DNA of 13,192 bases, from contig CABQHM010000076.1 in the NCBI GenBank assembly GCA_902464015.1, positions 1 to 13,192 of the forward strand, read 5' to 3'. The notes beneath the pieces were generated by a model that was not told the DNA's origin, searched no databases, and was given only the letters and a program-made list of their open reading frames with translations. Each line of letters begins with the position of its first letter. The stretch's first letter is position 1. A program made the position numbers and the translations under genes. Below, piece by piece: positions 1 through 5,904 of the stretch. Source of the DNA: an uncultured Coriobacteriales bacterium (GTDB lineage: Bacteria > Actinomycetota > Coriobacteriia > Coriobacteriales > UMGS124).

Positions 1-35
1 GGATAATCGGACGGGTGCCTCCAAAAATGGTTGGC

Positions 36-62
36 GGGGCTTTTGTTACAGCCCCCTTTTCT
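36..62 (+). terminator. Hairpin with T-rich tail at the left edge
   Basis: A 6-bp stem GGGGCT/AGCCCC (36-41 with 50-55) with an 8-base loop is followed on the plus strand by CTTTTCT. It lies just beyond the stop codon of the minus-strand MATE gene. The T-run is better placed for a plus-strand transcript entering from the left, so it may be a shared terminator between convergent genes. On the minus strand the T-run lies about 8 nt past the stem, which is weak. Confidence 0.45.
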
Positions 63-75
63 ATGCGGCGTGCAG

Positions 76-1497
76 CTACGAGACGGCCATTTCTGCCTGG
101 ACTCCCTGTGTCAGGCGTTCTTCGACTCGGGTGAGCCTGCGACGCCAGCCGCCGCGCAGGTAGTAGATCAGGCTCACAAGACCCGTTGTGGTCCAAGACA
201 CGGGGTAGGCCATGGCCACGCCGAGGGCGCCGGGCATGAAGGTGCTGGCCCCGAAAATCCACGCCACGCGCAGCAGACACACGCCCACGACAATGATGAG
301 CATGGGCTTGAGCGTCTCGCCCGTGCCGCGCACCGCGCTTGTAAGCACTTGGGCGAAGATGAAGGGGAAGTATCCCGGCACAAGCATGTACAAAAACGTG
401 AGCGTGTCGGGCAGAAGGCTTGCGTCCGAGGTGAAGATGCCTGAAATCTGGGGTGCGAACATCAGGATGAGTGCGGCAAGCGGCAGGGTGAAGGCGAAGC
501 ACATTCCCAGCGTTACCCACACGCTGCGCTTGGCGCGCGCTATGTCGCCGGCGCCATAGCACTGCCCCATGAAGGTTGTGGCCCCCAGGGAGAAGGCGTC
601 CAGGACAAGCCACAACGCCATGTTGCACTTGCCGCACACGGCAAACGCAGACACGATGTGGGTTCCGCATGCGTTCACGCCCGTCTGGATGACCATGTTG
701 CTGATGGAGAACATGCTCATCTGGATGCCCGTGGGTAGGCCGATGCCCACGACCTTGCCGAGCATTCTGCGCGAGAAGCCGATGCGGCGCAGCTCAACGT
801 GGTAGGCCTCTTGCGAACGGACGAGCGTCACCATGACGAGTATGCCGCTGACGGCGATGGCAATCACCGTTGCGCTTGCAGACCCAGCCACGCCCCATCC
901 AAGCACGATGACGAAGAGCACCTCGAGGGTGATGTTGACGAGCGAGCAGGCGATGAGGAAGTAGAAGGGCCGCTTCGAGTCACCCACGGAGCGCAGGATG
1001 GACGCGCCCATGTTGTACATCATCATGAACGTCATACCGATGAGCTGGATGCGGACAAAGGTGAGCGCGTATTCCATGTTTTCCGGCGGCGTTTGCATGA
1101 GTCGCAAGAGCGGCTCAGCCAAAGGCAGCCCTACGACTGTGATGAGCAGGCCCACTGCCAGGGCGAACGCGAGGGCGGTGTGCACGGCCTCGTTCACGCG
1201 CTTCTTGTCGCCGGCTCCCCAGTATTGGCTGATGATGATGGTCGCGCCTGTTGACAGACCAACGAAGAAGTCGATGAACAGGCTGAGCAGGGGCTGGGTC
1301 GAGTCGACCGCGCCCAGGGCGGCCGAGCCCACGGCATGTCCTACCACGGCGGCGTCCACGTAGTAATAGAGCTGCTGGAACAGGTTGCCGCCCATGATGG
1401 GCAAAACGAAGAGCAGGACTTTCTTCCATACCGGACCGTGCAGGATGTCGAGAGCTTTCTTCTCGCCGCCCTTCTTGGGCCACGTCTTCTTCGCCAT
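76..1497 (-). CDS. MATE family multidrug/toxin efflux transporter
   Basis: A 473-residue polytopic membrane protein, the usual length for multidrug and toxic compound extrusion exporters, which exchange organic cations or metabolites for Na+ or H+. It has two homologous halves. The first contains the family-like stretch GGNLFQQLYYYVDAAVVGHAVG (shown in part: NLFQQLYYYVDAAVVG) around residues 36-57 and a YWGAGDKKRVNEAV loop near residue 92. The second half repeats this with GQCYGAGDIARAKRSV near residue 310. The C-terminus is Arg-rich and cytosolic in style. The start ATG lies 3 nt after the stop of the upstream aldo/keto reductase, so the two are probably co-transcribed and translationally coupled. 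Its substrate cannot be read from the sequence. No truncation or frameshift is visible. Family assignment is secure; the subfamily (DinF/NorM/MepA-like) is not. Confidence 0.93.
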   Translation of the reverse strand: MAKKTWPKKGGEKKALDILHGPVWKKVLLFVLPIMGGNLFQQLYYYVDAAVVGHAVGSAALGAVDSTQPLLSLFIDFFVGLSTGATIIISQYWGAGDKKRVNEAVHTALAFALAVGLLITVVGLPLAEPLLRLMQTPPENMEYALTFVRIQLIGMTFMMMYNMGASILRSVGDSKRPFYFLIACSLVNITLEVLFVIVLGWGVAGSASATVIAIAVSGILVMVTLVRSQEAYHVELRRIGFSRRMLGKVVGIGLPTGIQMSMFSISNMVIQTGVNACGTHIVSAFAVCGKCNMALWLVLDAFSLGATTFMGQCYGAGDIARAKRSVWVTLGMCFAFTLPLAALILMFAPQISGIFTSDASLLPDTLTFLYMLVPGYFPFIFAQVLTSAVRGTGETLKPMLIIVVGVCLLRVAWIFGASTFMPGALGVAMAYPVSWTTTGLVSLIYYLRGGWRRRLTRVEERLTQGVQAEMAVS

Positions 1498-1500
1498 GAC

Positions 1501-2532
1501 TTATCCCACGCTTACCTCTCCGGCCAGGACGCGCAGGTAGTCGGCGCGGTTTGCCTTGAGGAGCTGGGGGATGGGGAGCTCGTAGGGGCAGCGCGTCATG
1601 CACAGGCCGCATTCCACGCAGGAGTCGACCTTGGTCATCTCGGCCTGCCAGTGCTCGGAGAGCCACGCCTGGGAGGGGGCGCGGCGCAGCATCAGGCTCA
1701 TGCGGGCGCACTGGTTGATGGCGATGTGCATGGGGCACGGCATGCAGTAGCCGCAGCCGCGGCAGAAGTTGCCCGTGAGCTCGGCGCGCTCCGAGGCGAT
1801 GAAGGCGAGCGTCTCTTCGTCGAGGGCGGGCGTGCCCTGCCCCATGTAGGAGAGCCACTCGTCGAGCTCGGACTCCTTTTGCACGCCCCAGATGGGCACG
1901 ACGTTGTCGAACTTGGTCATGTAGGCCATGCAGGCGCGGGAGTTGTGCAGCAGGCCTCCTGCCAGGCCCTTCATGGCGATGAAGCCCATGTTCGCCTCGG
2001 TGCAGGCCTCAACGAGCGCCTCCTCGCGCGGGGTCGCCAGGTAGGAGAGGGGGAACTGCAGTGTCTCGTACAGGCCGCTCGCCACGGCGTCCTCGGCCAC
2101 GCCGATCTTGTGCGCGGTGATGGCGATGTGGCCGACCTTGCCCTGGCGCTTGAACTCCTGCATCGCCTCGTACATGCCTGTGCCGTCGCCGGGGCGGTAT
2201 ACTCGGTCGGCGCAATGGAACTGGTAGATGTCCACGTGGTCGGTCTTGAGCAGGCGCAGCGAGGTCTCGAGGTCGGAGGCGAGGGACTCGGGGTCCTTTG
2301 CGCCCGACTTGGTGGCGATGGTCACCCGGTCGCGCATGCCTTCGAAGGCGATGCCCACCTTCTCCTCGGAGTCGGAGTAGGCGCGCGCGGTGTCGAAGAA
2401 GGTCATGCCGCCCTCGTAGGCGCGGCGCAACAGCTTGACGGCCTCGTCGGTTGAGATGCGCTGGATGGGAAGGGCGCCGAAGGCGCTCTGCGGCGTCGTG
2501 ATGCCGGTTGAGCCAAGCGTGATGGTCTTCAT
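1501..2532 (-). CDS. Aldo/keto reductase with C-terminal 4Fe-4S ferredoxin domain
   Basis: A 343-residue NAD(P)H-linked oxidoreductase of the aldo/keto reductase fold fused to a ferredoxin-like tail. The catalytic tetrad is readable: D47 (FFDTAR), Y52 (ARAYSD), K75 (IATKSG) and H106 (YQFHCAD). Two cysteine groups follow: C257/C260/C263/C266 (CRGCGYCMPCP) and C305/C308/C311/C315 (CVECGLCMTRCP). They imply two 4Fe-4S clusters, as in the common anaerobe family of 'Fe-S aldo/keto reductases'. The frame is open 56 codons further upstream, but the ATG at 2532 is preferred. It begins MKTITLGSTG, matches the family N-terminus, has an AGAGGA site 7 nt upstream, and avoids overlap with the divergent gene at 2594. 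It heads a two-gene unit with the MATE exporter. The physiological substrate is unknown; electrons could pass between NAD(P)H and a ferredoxin pool (inference). Confidence 0.93.
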   Translation of the reverse strand: MKTITLGSTGITTPQSAFGALPIQRISTDEAVKLLRRAYEGGMTFFDTARAYSDSEEKVGIAFEGMRDRVTIATKSGAKDPESLASDLETSLRLLKTDHVDIYQFHCADRVYRPGDGTGMYEAMQEFKRQGKVGHIAITAHKIGVAEDAVASGLYETLQFPLSYLATPREEALVEACTEANMGFIAMKGLAGGLLHNSRACMAYMTKFDNVVPIWGVQKESELDEWLSYMGQGTPALDEETLAFIASERAELTGNFCRGCGYCMPCPMHIAINQCARMSLMLRRAPSQAWLSEHWQAEMTKVDSCVECGLCMTRCPYELPIPQLLKANRADYLRVLAGEVSVG

Positions 2533-2539
2533 GGTGGGT

Positions 2540-2545
2540 TCCTCT
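2540..2545 (-). promoter_or_regulatory. Ribosome binding site fixing the aldo/keto reductase start
   Basis: AGAGGA on the minus strand sits 7 nt before the ATG at 2532. No comparable site precedes the longer open-frame start at 2700, so this site decides between the two. Confidence 0.7.
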
Positions 2546-2593
2546 CCCCAGCCCCAATACATATACATAAAAGGGTACCATCTGGGGGCTTGA
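2546..2593. promoter_or_regulatory. Divergent promoter region between the aldo/keto reductase and the Gx operon
   Basis: Only 61 bp separate the two divergent start codons. The one AT-rich island, 2556-2573, contains a tandem TACATA TACATA (2558-2569), readable as -10-like hexamers on both strands. No convincing -35 box is seen on either side. Overlapping or back-to-back promoters would tie the two operons to the same regulator. This is inferred from layout and base composition only. Confidence 0.35.
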
Positions 2594-3472
2594 ATGTATG
2601 GAGGCAAACGGGGGGTGTGGCACTTGGCAAGGGGAACGGCGCGGCGCATGTCGGCGCTTGAAGTTGCAACATACGGGTTGCTCGCCGCCGTGGCGCTCAT
2701 CTTCGGCTACGTCGAGGCACTCTTTCCGCTGCCATTGCCTGTGCCGGGCATTAAGCTCGGTTTGGGCAACATCGTGGTGCTTTTCACGCTGGCGGGCTTT
2801 GGCTGGCGGGCGGGCCTCGCCATTGCCCTCGTGAAGGTTGTGGTGTCGGCGCTGCTTTTCGGCAACCCGATGGTTCTTATGTACAGCGCGGGCGGCGCAG
2901 CGCTGAGTTTTGCGGCTATGTGGGTGGCGCTGCATTGGAGCCGCTTGAGCATCGTGGGCGTGTCCATGGTGGGCGGCGTCTTTCACATGGTGGGCCAGCT
3001 TGCGGTGGTCGCCTTTACGTTCTCGCCATATGTCGCCCTGGTCTACCTGCCTGTTTTGATGATTTCTGGCCTTGTGACGGGTTTGCTCACGGGCTATGTG
3101 TGCCGCCTGGTGATACGCACCACGGCCAAGTCGAACCTCTTCAAGAGCCGTGCGCGCGAGCTTGCGCGGCGACAGGGCGCAGCGAAGGCGCCCGCAGCCC
3201 GCGAGGCAATGTCCGCCACGGAGAGTACCGCCAAATCAGCCTCTGTTTGTGAGACGGCGCTAGTCACAAAGGGCGCTGTCAGGCCGCCCTCCGTCTGTGG
3301 GGCGGCGCTTGGCACAGAGAGCGCCGCCGAGCCGGCCGCTGTCTGCGGGGTGGCGTCTGATGCGTGCGAGGTGGCGCCTGCCGCAAAGTGCGCGGACGTC
3401 CATGCGCCGTGCGCGGCACCTGAAACCGATGAGTCGAACGACCAGTTTGAAACGAGTGAATCCCATGTTTAA
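2594..3472 (+). CDS. Gx transporter family / EetB-like membrane protein (Hpre_diP_synt_I type)
   Basis: A small polytopic membrane protein of about 292 residues. From MSALEVATYGLLAAVALIF (residue 19 onward), five or six hydrophobic helices follow, carrying the family pattern FPLPLPVPGIKLGLGNIVVL and KVVVSALLFGNP. The family was first named 'heptaprenyl diphosphate synthase component I' but resembles S-components of vitamin transporters. In Listeria a relative (EetB, from memory) is part of flavin-based extracellular electron transfer. The C-terminal 100 residues, after TAKSNLFKSRAREL, are an unusual Ala-rich tail with cysteine-bearing repeats. The start is uncertain: ATG 2594, GTG 2615 (GGAGG at 2600-2604, 10 nt upstream) or ATG 2648 (best match to the family N-terminus); the longest is listed. 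Its stop overlaps the ApbE start by 8 nt. Confidence 0.85.
   Translation: MYGGKRGVWHLARGTARRMSALEVATYGLLAAVALIFGYVEALFPLPLPVPGIKLGLGNIVVLFTLAGFGWRAGLAIALVKVVVSALLFGNPMVLMYSAGGAALSFAAMWVALHWSRLSIVGVSMVGGVFHMVGQLAVVAFTFSPYVALVYLPVLMISGLVTGLLTGYVCRLVIRTTAKSNLFKSRARELARRQGAAKAPAAREAMSATESTAKSASVCETALVTKGAVRPPSVCGAALGTESAAEPAAVCGVASDACEVAPAAKCADVHAPCAAPETDESNDQFETSESHV
3221..3364 (+). repeat. Three degenerate 48-bp tandem repeats in the Gx-protein tail
   Basis: Units at 3221-3268, 3269-3316 and 3317-3364 each encode 16 residues centred on SVC or AVC (SVCETA, SVCGAA, AVCGVA). The units keep register and length exactly but have diverged in sequence. This suggests an old in-frame duplication under some selection for a cysteine every 16 residues. 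Confidence 0.65.
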
Positions 3473-4574
3473 CGCAAACAAGACCTCTCAAGCTTTGCTG
3501 GGCCCGCGCATCGACCGATGCGCCTTCTGCGGCATGGCGCTCATGGGCGGGCTTGGCCTCATCGGCCTGGCCGGTGGCCGTCTGGCCGACGCCGCAGAAA
3601 GTTCCGACAAGCAGGGCGGCGCCGCCACCGCTGAAGCGCAGGCCGAGCCTGTCAAGGCTTCGACGTTTGCCTTCAACACGCTTGTGAGCATCACGGCATA
3701 TGGTGTGGATGCCGATGTGGTCGCTTCGTGCATCAAAGACTGTGCGAGGTACGAGGACCTTTTCTCTGCCCGCAAAGAGGGTGCTGAGATCGTGCGCATC
3801 AACGAGGCGGGCGGCGAGCCTGTGGAGGTAAGCGCCGACACGGCAGACCTCATCGCCGCTGGTCTTGAGTACGGCCGCCAGACCGATGGAGCCTTCGACA
3901 TCACCATTGGCTCGGTGAGCCTGCTGTGGGACTTCATCAACGCCGTGAAGCCCACCGACGAGGAAATCGCCGAAGGCCTCAAGCATATCGACTACACCCA
4001 GGTTGTGCTCGATGGCACGACGGTCACCATGGGCGACCCCGAGGCGCGCCTCGATTTAGGTGGCATCGCCAAGGGCTGGATCGCCGCGCGCCTGGTAGAC
4101 AAGCTTGAGCAGGCGGGATGCACGTCGGGTCTGGTGGACCTGGGCACCTCGAGCGTCTATGCCATCGGTTCCAAGCCCGACGGAAGCCCCTGGCGCGTGG
4201 GCCTGCGCGACCCCAAGGACTCGATGAGCTCGCTTGCCGGCGTGGTGGAGATTTGCGACGAGGCCATCACCTCTAGCGGCCTGTACGACCAGGAGTTCGA
4301 GCTCGACGGGCAGAAGTACTGGCATATCCTCGATCCGAAGACCGGCTATCCGGCTCAGACGGACATGCTCGGTGTCACGCTCATCGGTACCGATCCCATG
4401 CAGGGCGATGCCCTGTCCACCACCCTGTCGGTCATGGGCATCGAGGAGGGCTCGGCATGGGTTGAGAAGAACCATCCCGAGATTGCCGCCATGTTTGTGG
4501 ACCAGTCCGACGAGGCGACGTTTGCCAATGGGTTTGAGTCACACGGCTACATGGCCGTTAAAAATACGAAGTAG
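3465..4574 (+). CDS. apbE: FAD:protein FMN transferase (ApbE family)
   Basis: A 369-residue exported ApbE-type enzyme. Members use FAD to attach FMN covalently to Ser/Thr in FMN-binding domains outside the cytoplasmic membrane, with Mg2+. Residues 19-45 form a hydrophobic export segment (GMALMGGLGLIGLAGG) without a lipobox. Family signatures in order: FDITIG (144-149), DLGGIAKGWIA (197-207), SSGLYDQEF (270-278), HILDPKTGYP (287-296) and GDALSTTLSVMG (314-325). D315 and the HILDPKTG stretch correspond to the metal- and flavin-binding parts. The usual GGN before VYAIG reads GTSS here, which is unusual. The ATG at 3465 is chosen because it begins just before the export segment and overlaps the previous stop by 8 nt, implying coupled translation. 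A candidate substrate is the FMN-binding lipoprotein at 12607. Confidence 0.93.
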   Translation: MFNANKTSQALLGPRIDRCAFCGMALMGGLGLIGLAGGRLADAAESSDKQGGAATAEAQAEPVKASTFAFNTLVSITAYGVDADVVASCIKDCARYEDLFSARKEGAEIVRINEAGGEPVEVSADTADLIAAGLEYGRQTDGAFDITIGSVSLLWDFINAVKPTDEEIAEGLKHIDYTQVVLDGTTVTMGDPEARLDLGGIAKGWIAARLVDKLEQAGCTSGLVDLGTSSVYAIGSKPDGSPWRVGLRDPKDSMSSLAGVVEICDEAITSSGLYDQEFELDGQKYWHILDPKTGYPAQTDMLGVTLIGTDPMQGDALSTTLSVMGIEEGSAWVEKNHPEIAAMFVDQSDEATFANGFESHGYMAVKNTK

Positions 4575-4580
4575 GACGCG

Positions 4581-5384
4581 ATGAAGACGAGCGAGGCACA
4601 GTGCAAGGCGTGGGACGGCGGTCGCAGCGGACGGCCTGCCCCGGCGTTTGACGACGCCGCCCACGGGTCGCGCGGGTGGGGCATTCGCCCGGCCGACGTG
4701 GCCGTGGGAGCGACGACGCTATTTGCCGCGCTCGGCGTATGCTGTGTGCTGTGGTTTGGCTTCGGTGTGCAGGGCGTGCCGGGAGTCTCGCTGGGCGAGG
4801 GGAGCGGTGCCGAAGTGGGCGCTGGCGCTTCCGAAGTCGCTTCGGGGACCAAATCGACTGACGCGGGCGCGGCGGGCTACCTGGATACTCAGGCGTCCAA
4901 CCTCGATGCCGGCGGCCCAAACGTTCAACCATCTGGTCTCGGCGCTGCTGGCTCTGACGCCCAGTCGCTCAACCTCGATGCCGGAGGCCCGAAGGCACAG
5001 GCGTCTGTTCCCGATGCCGGAGGCTCGCCCGCAGCCTCGGGCCAGGGTTCTGTGGACTTGGGCATCGACGCGGGTTCAACGTACACTGCCTCAGATACCG
5101 GCGATACCGTTGCCACGCTTTATGCCGTCATCCAAAACTCCGACGGCTTCTACCAGGTGCTTCCCCTTGGCGAAGACACGACCGTCACGGTCGCGGGTTC
5201 TTTGGGAACCAACATCATCGAGGTGGCCGACGGGCGGGTGCGCTGCCTTGAGTCTGACTGCTCGAATCAGACGTGCGTGAAGCAGGGCTGGGTCTCTGGG
5301 TGCGGTCAGACCGTTGTGTGCCTGCCCCACAAGCTCATTGTGCAGCTGGTTGCCGACCCGGCAGACGCCGTGCCGCTGAGCTAA
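4581..5384 (+). CDS. NusG domain II-containing membrane-anchored protein (EetA-like)
   Basis: A 267-residue protein with one transmembrane helix (about residues 39-63), a long Gly/Ala/Ser/Asp-rich linker (about 68-175) and a C-terminal NusG-domain-II-like beta domain (about 178-258). The domain shows the family run NIIEVADGRVRCLESDC, then QTCVKQGW and VVCLPHKLIVQ. Cysteines C227, C232 and C247 follow the pattern usual for these extracytosolic domains; C241 (SGCGQ) is an additional one. Despite the name, such proteins are not transcription factors. Relatives sit next to Gx/EetB and ApbE genes in flavin-dependent electron-transfer loci. The ATG follows a TAGGA site 5 nt upstream and lies 6 nt after the apbE stop, so it is the third gene of the operon. 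Domain call is strong; role is inferred from context. Confidence 0.85.
   Translation: MKTSEAQCKAWDGGRSGRPAPAFDDAAHGSRGWGIRPADVAVGATTLFAALGVCCVLWFGFGVQGVPGVSLGEGSGAEVGAGASEVASGTKSTDAGAAGYLDTQASNLDAGGPNVQPSGLGAAGSDAQSLNLDAGGPKAQASVPDAGGSPAASGQGSVDLGIDAGSTYTASDTGDTVATLYAVIQNSDGFYQVLPLGEDTTVTVAGSLGTNIIEVADGRVRCLESDCSNQTCVKQGWVSGCGQTVVCLPHKLIVQLVADPADAVPLS
4899..5024 (+). repeat. 72-bp-spaced repeats encoding LDAGG in the linker
   Basis: A near-identical 20-bp stretch encoding NLDAGGP occurs at 4899-4918 and again at 4971-4990, 72 bp (24 codons) apart. A third degenerate copy, encoding PDAGGS, follows near 5011-5024. This is an internal duplication within the flexible extracytosolic linker of the NusG-II protein. 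Confidence 0.6.
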
Positions 5385-5437
5385 GGACGAGCCGCGCACG
5401 AATGGGCGGGTGCGGCGATTGTGGGCCGCGCACTTGC

Positions 5438-5461
5438 GACATCCCGATAACGAAAAACGCC
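5438..5461. repeat. 24-bp direct repeat, copy A
   Basis: This sequence matches 5674-5697 at 23 of 24 positions (one T/A difference) and includes the core CGAAAAACGCC. Copy B forms the T-run side of the tRNA-Lys terminator; copy A abuts the left end of the inverted-repeat element. Confidence 0.65.
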
Positions 5462-5606
5462 AAAAGTATACGTTATAACTTTCATCAACGCGAATCAAGC
5501 CGCTTCCGTTTTCCAGTCGACGGCATCGTCGCAGGTAGATGAGGCGGCTGTTTTCTGGTGCAAGAGCCCATTCCTCCCCACGGGCGGTATAACGCATACT
5601 TTTGCC
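5459..5606. repeat. 148-bp inverted-repeat element, MITE-like or paired operator
   Basis: The left arm GCCAAAAGTATACGTTATA (5459-5477) and the reverse complement of the right arm (5588-5606) match at 17 of 19 positions. They flank 110 bp with no gene. The arms are AT-rich in a GC-rich setting. Without genome-wide copies it is not possible to tell a miniature inverted-repeat element from two regulator sites in opposite orientation. Confidence 0.45.
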
Positions 5607-5673
5607 GATTTCGGGGCACGGAGCCAGGGAAGGACGTTAAAAGCGTGGCGGAGTGGGACCCTCAGGGCTTGCT

Positions 5674-5697
5674 GACATCCCGAAAACGAAAAACGCC
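5674..5697. repeat. 24-bp direct repeat, copy B
   Basis: Second copy of the repeat at 5438-5461. It overlaps the T-run and 3' arm of the minus-strand tRNA-Lys terminator. Confidence 0.6.
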
Positions 5698-5725
5698 CGG
5701 GATGCGCGTGGCATCTCGGGCGTTT
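5683..5725 (-). terminator. Intrinsic terminator of tRNA-Lys
   Basis: On the minus strand, AAACGCCCGAGATGC (5725-5711), a 5-base loop and GCATCCCGGGCGTTT (5705-5691) form a 15-bp stem with one A-C mismatch. It is followed by TTCGTTTTC, giving the run TTTTTCGTTTTC. It begins 11 nt after the encoded CCA end of the tRNA. Confidence 0.8.
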
Positions 5726-5736
5726 GAAAGTCGAAC

Positions 5737-5813
5737 TGGTGCGCCGTCAGGGATTCGAACCCTGGACCTTGGGATTAAGAGTCCCCTGCTCTGGCCAGCT
5801 GAGCTAACGGCGC
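5737..5813 (-). tRNA. tRNA-Lys (anticodon CUU)
   Basis: The minus strand reads as a full cloverleaf of 77 nt including an encoded CCA. The acceptor stem GCGCCGT pairs with ACGGCGC, the D-arm is GCTC/GAGC, the anticodon loop is CTCTTAA (CTT at 34-36, reading AAG), and the T-arm is CAGGG TTCGAAT CCCTG. The discriminator base is A. The anticodon stem has a G27-A43 mismatch at its top, with the other four pairs intact. It stands alone between a promoter and a terminator of its own, so it is a single-gene transcription unit. Confidence 0.95.
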
Positions 5814-5826
5814 GCAGCGAAGAAGT

Positions 5827-5855
5827 ACTGTACTCTTTAGAGCGTCGTGAGGCAA
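5827..5855 (-). promoter_or_regulatory. Probable promoter of tRNA-Lys
   Basis: On the minus strand TTGCCT (5855-5850) and TACAGT (5832-5827) are separated by exactly 17 bp. Transcription would start near 5820, about 7 nt before the tRNA 5' end. Both hexamers match the sigma-70-type consensus at four of six positions, and the placement is ideal. Confidence 0.6.
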
Positions 5856-5871
5856 GCACAAACTTCCATTC

Positions 5872-5896
5872 TTGTGCATCTTCGCGAGATGCACAA
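5872..5896 (-). terminator. Perfect 10-bp hairpin downstream of the MMPL gene
   Basis: TTGTGCATCT pairs perfectly with AGATGCACAA across the loop TCGCG, starting 9 nt past the MMPL stop codon. No T-run follows on the minus strand, so it may be a 3'-end stabilising hairpin or a weak terminator rather than a classic intrinsic one. Confidence 0.5.
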
Positions 5897-5904
5897 ATTT
5901 GCAC

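Larger units (their letters stand above)
5385..5736. other. Non-coding region between the Gx-apbE-NusG operon and tRNA-Lys
   Basis: About 350 bp without a credible gene. It holds a 148-bp inverted-repeat element (5459-5606), a 24-bp direct repeat (5438-5461 and 5674-5697) and the tRNA-Lys terminator. Just after the operon stop, GCCGCGCAC occurs twice (near 5391 and 5425). No clear intrinsic terminator with a T-run follows the NusG-II gene. Confidence 0.6.

Noticed and set aside
1336..2454. Long plus-strand open frame antisense to the aldo/keto reductase
   Set aside because: The opposite strand carries a clear Fe-S aldo/keto reductase with catalytic residues. The plus-strand product is His/Gly/Val-rich, typical of a GC-rich antisense shadow.
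2533..2700. 56-codon N-terminal extension of the aldo/keto reductase
   Set aside because: It would overlap the divergent Gx gene, lacks a ribosome site and is not part of the family N-terminus; the ATG at 2532 has an AGAGGA site.
5091..5597. Minus-strand 168-codon open frame crossing the inverted-repeat element
   Set aside because: It starts inside the right arm of the element and runs antisense into the NusG-II coding region. It has no ribosome site and its protein matches no recognisable family.
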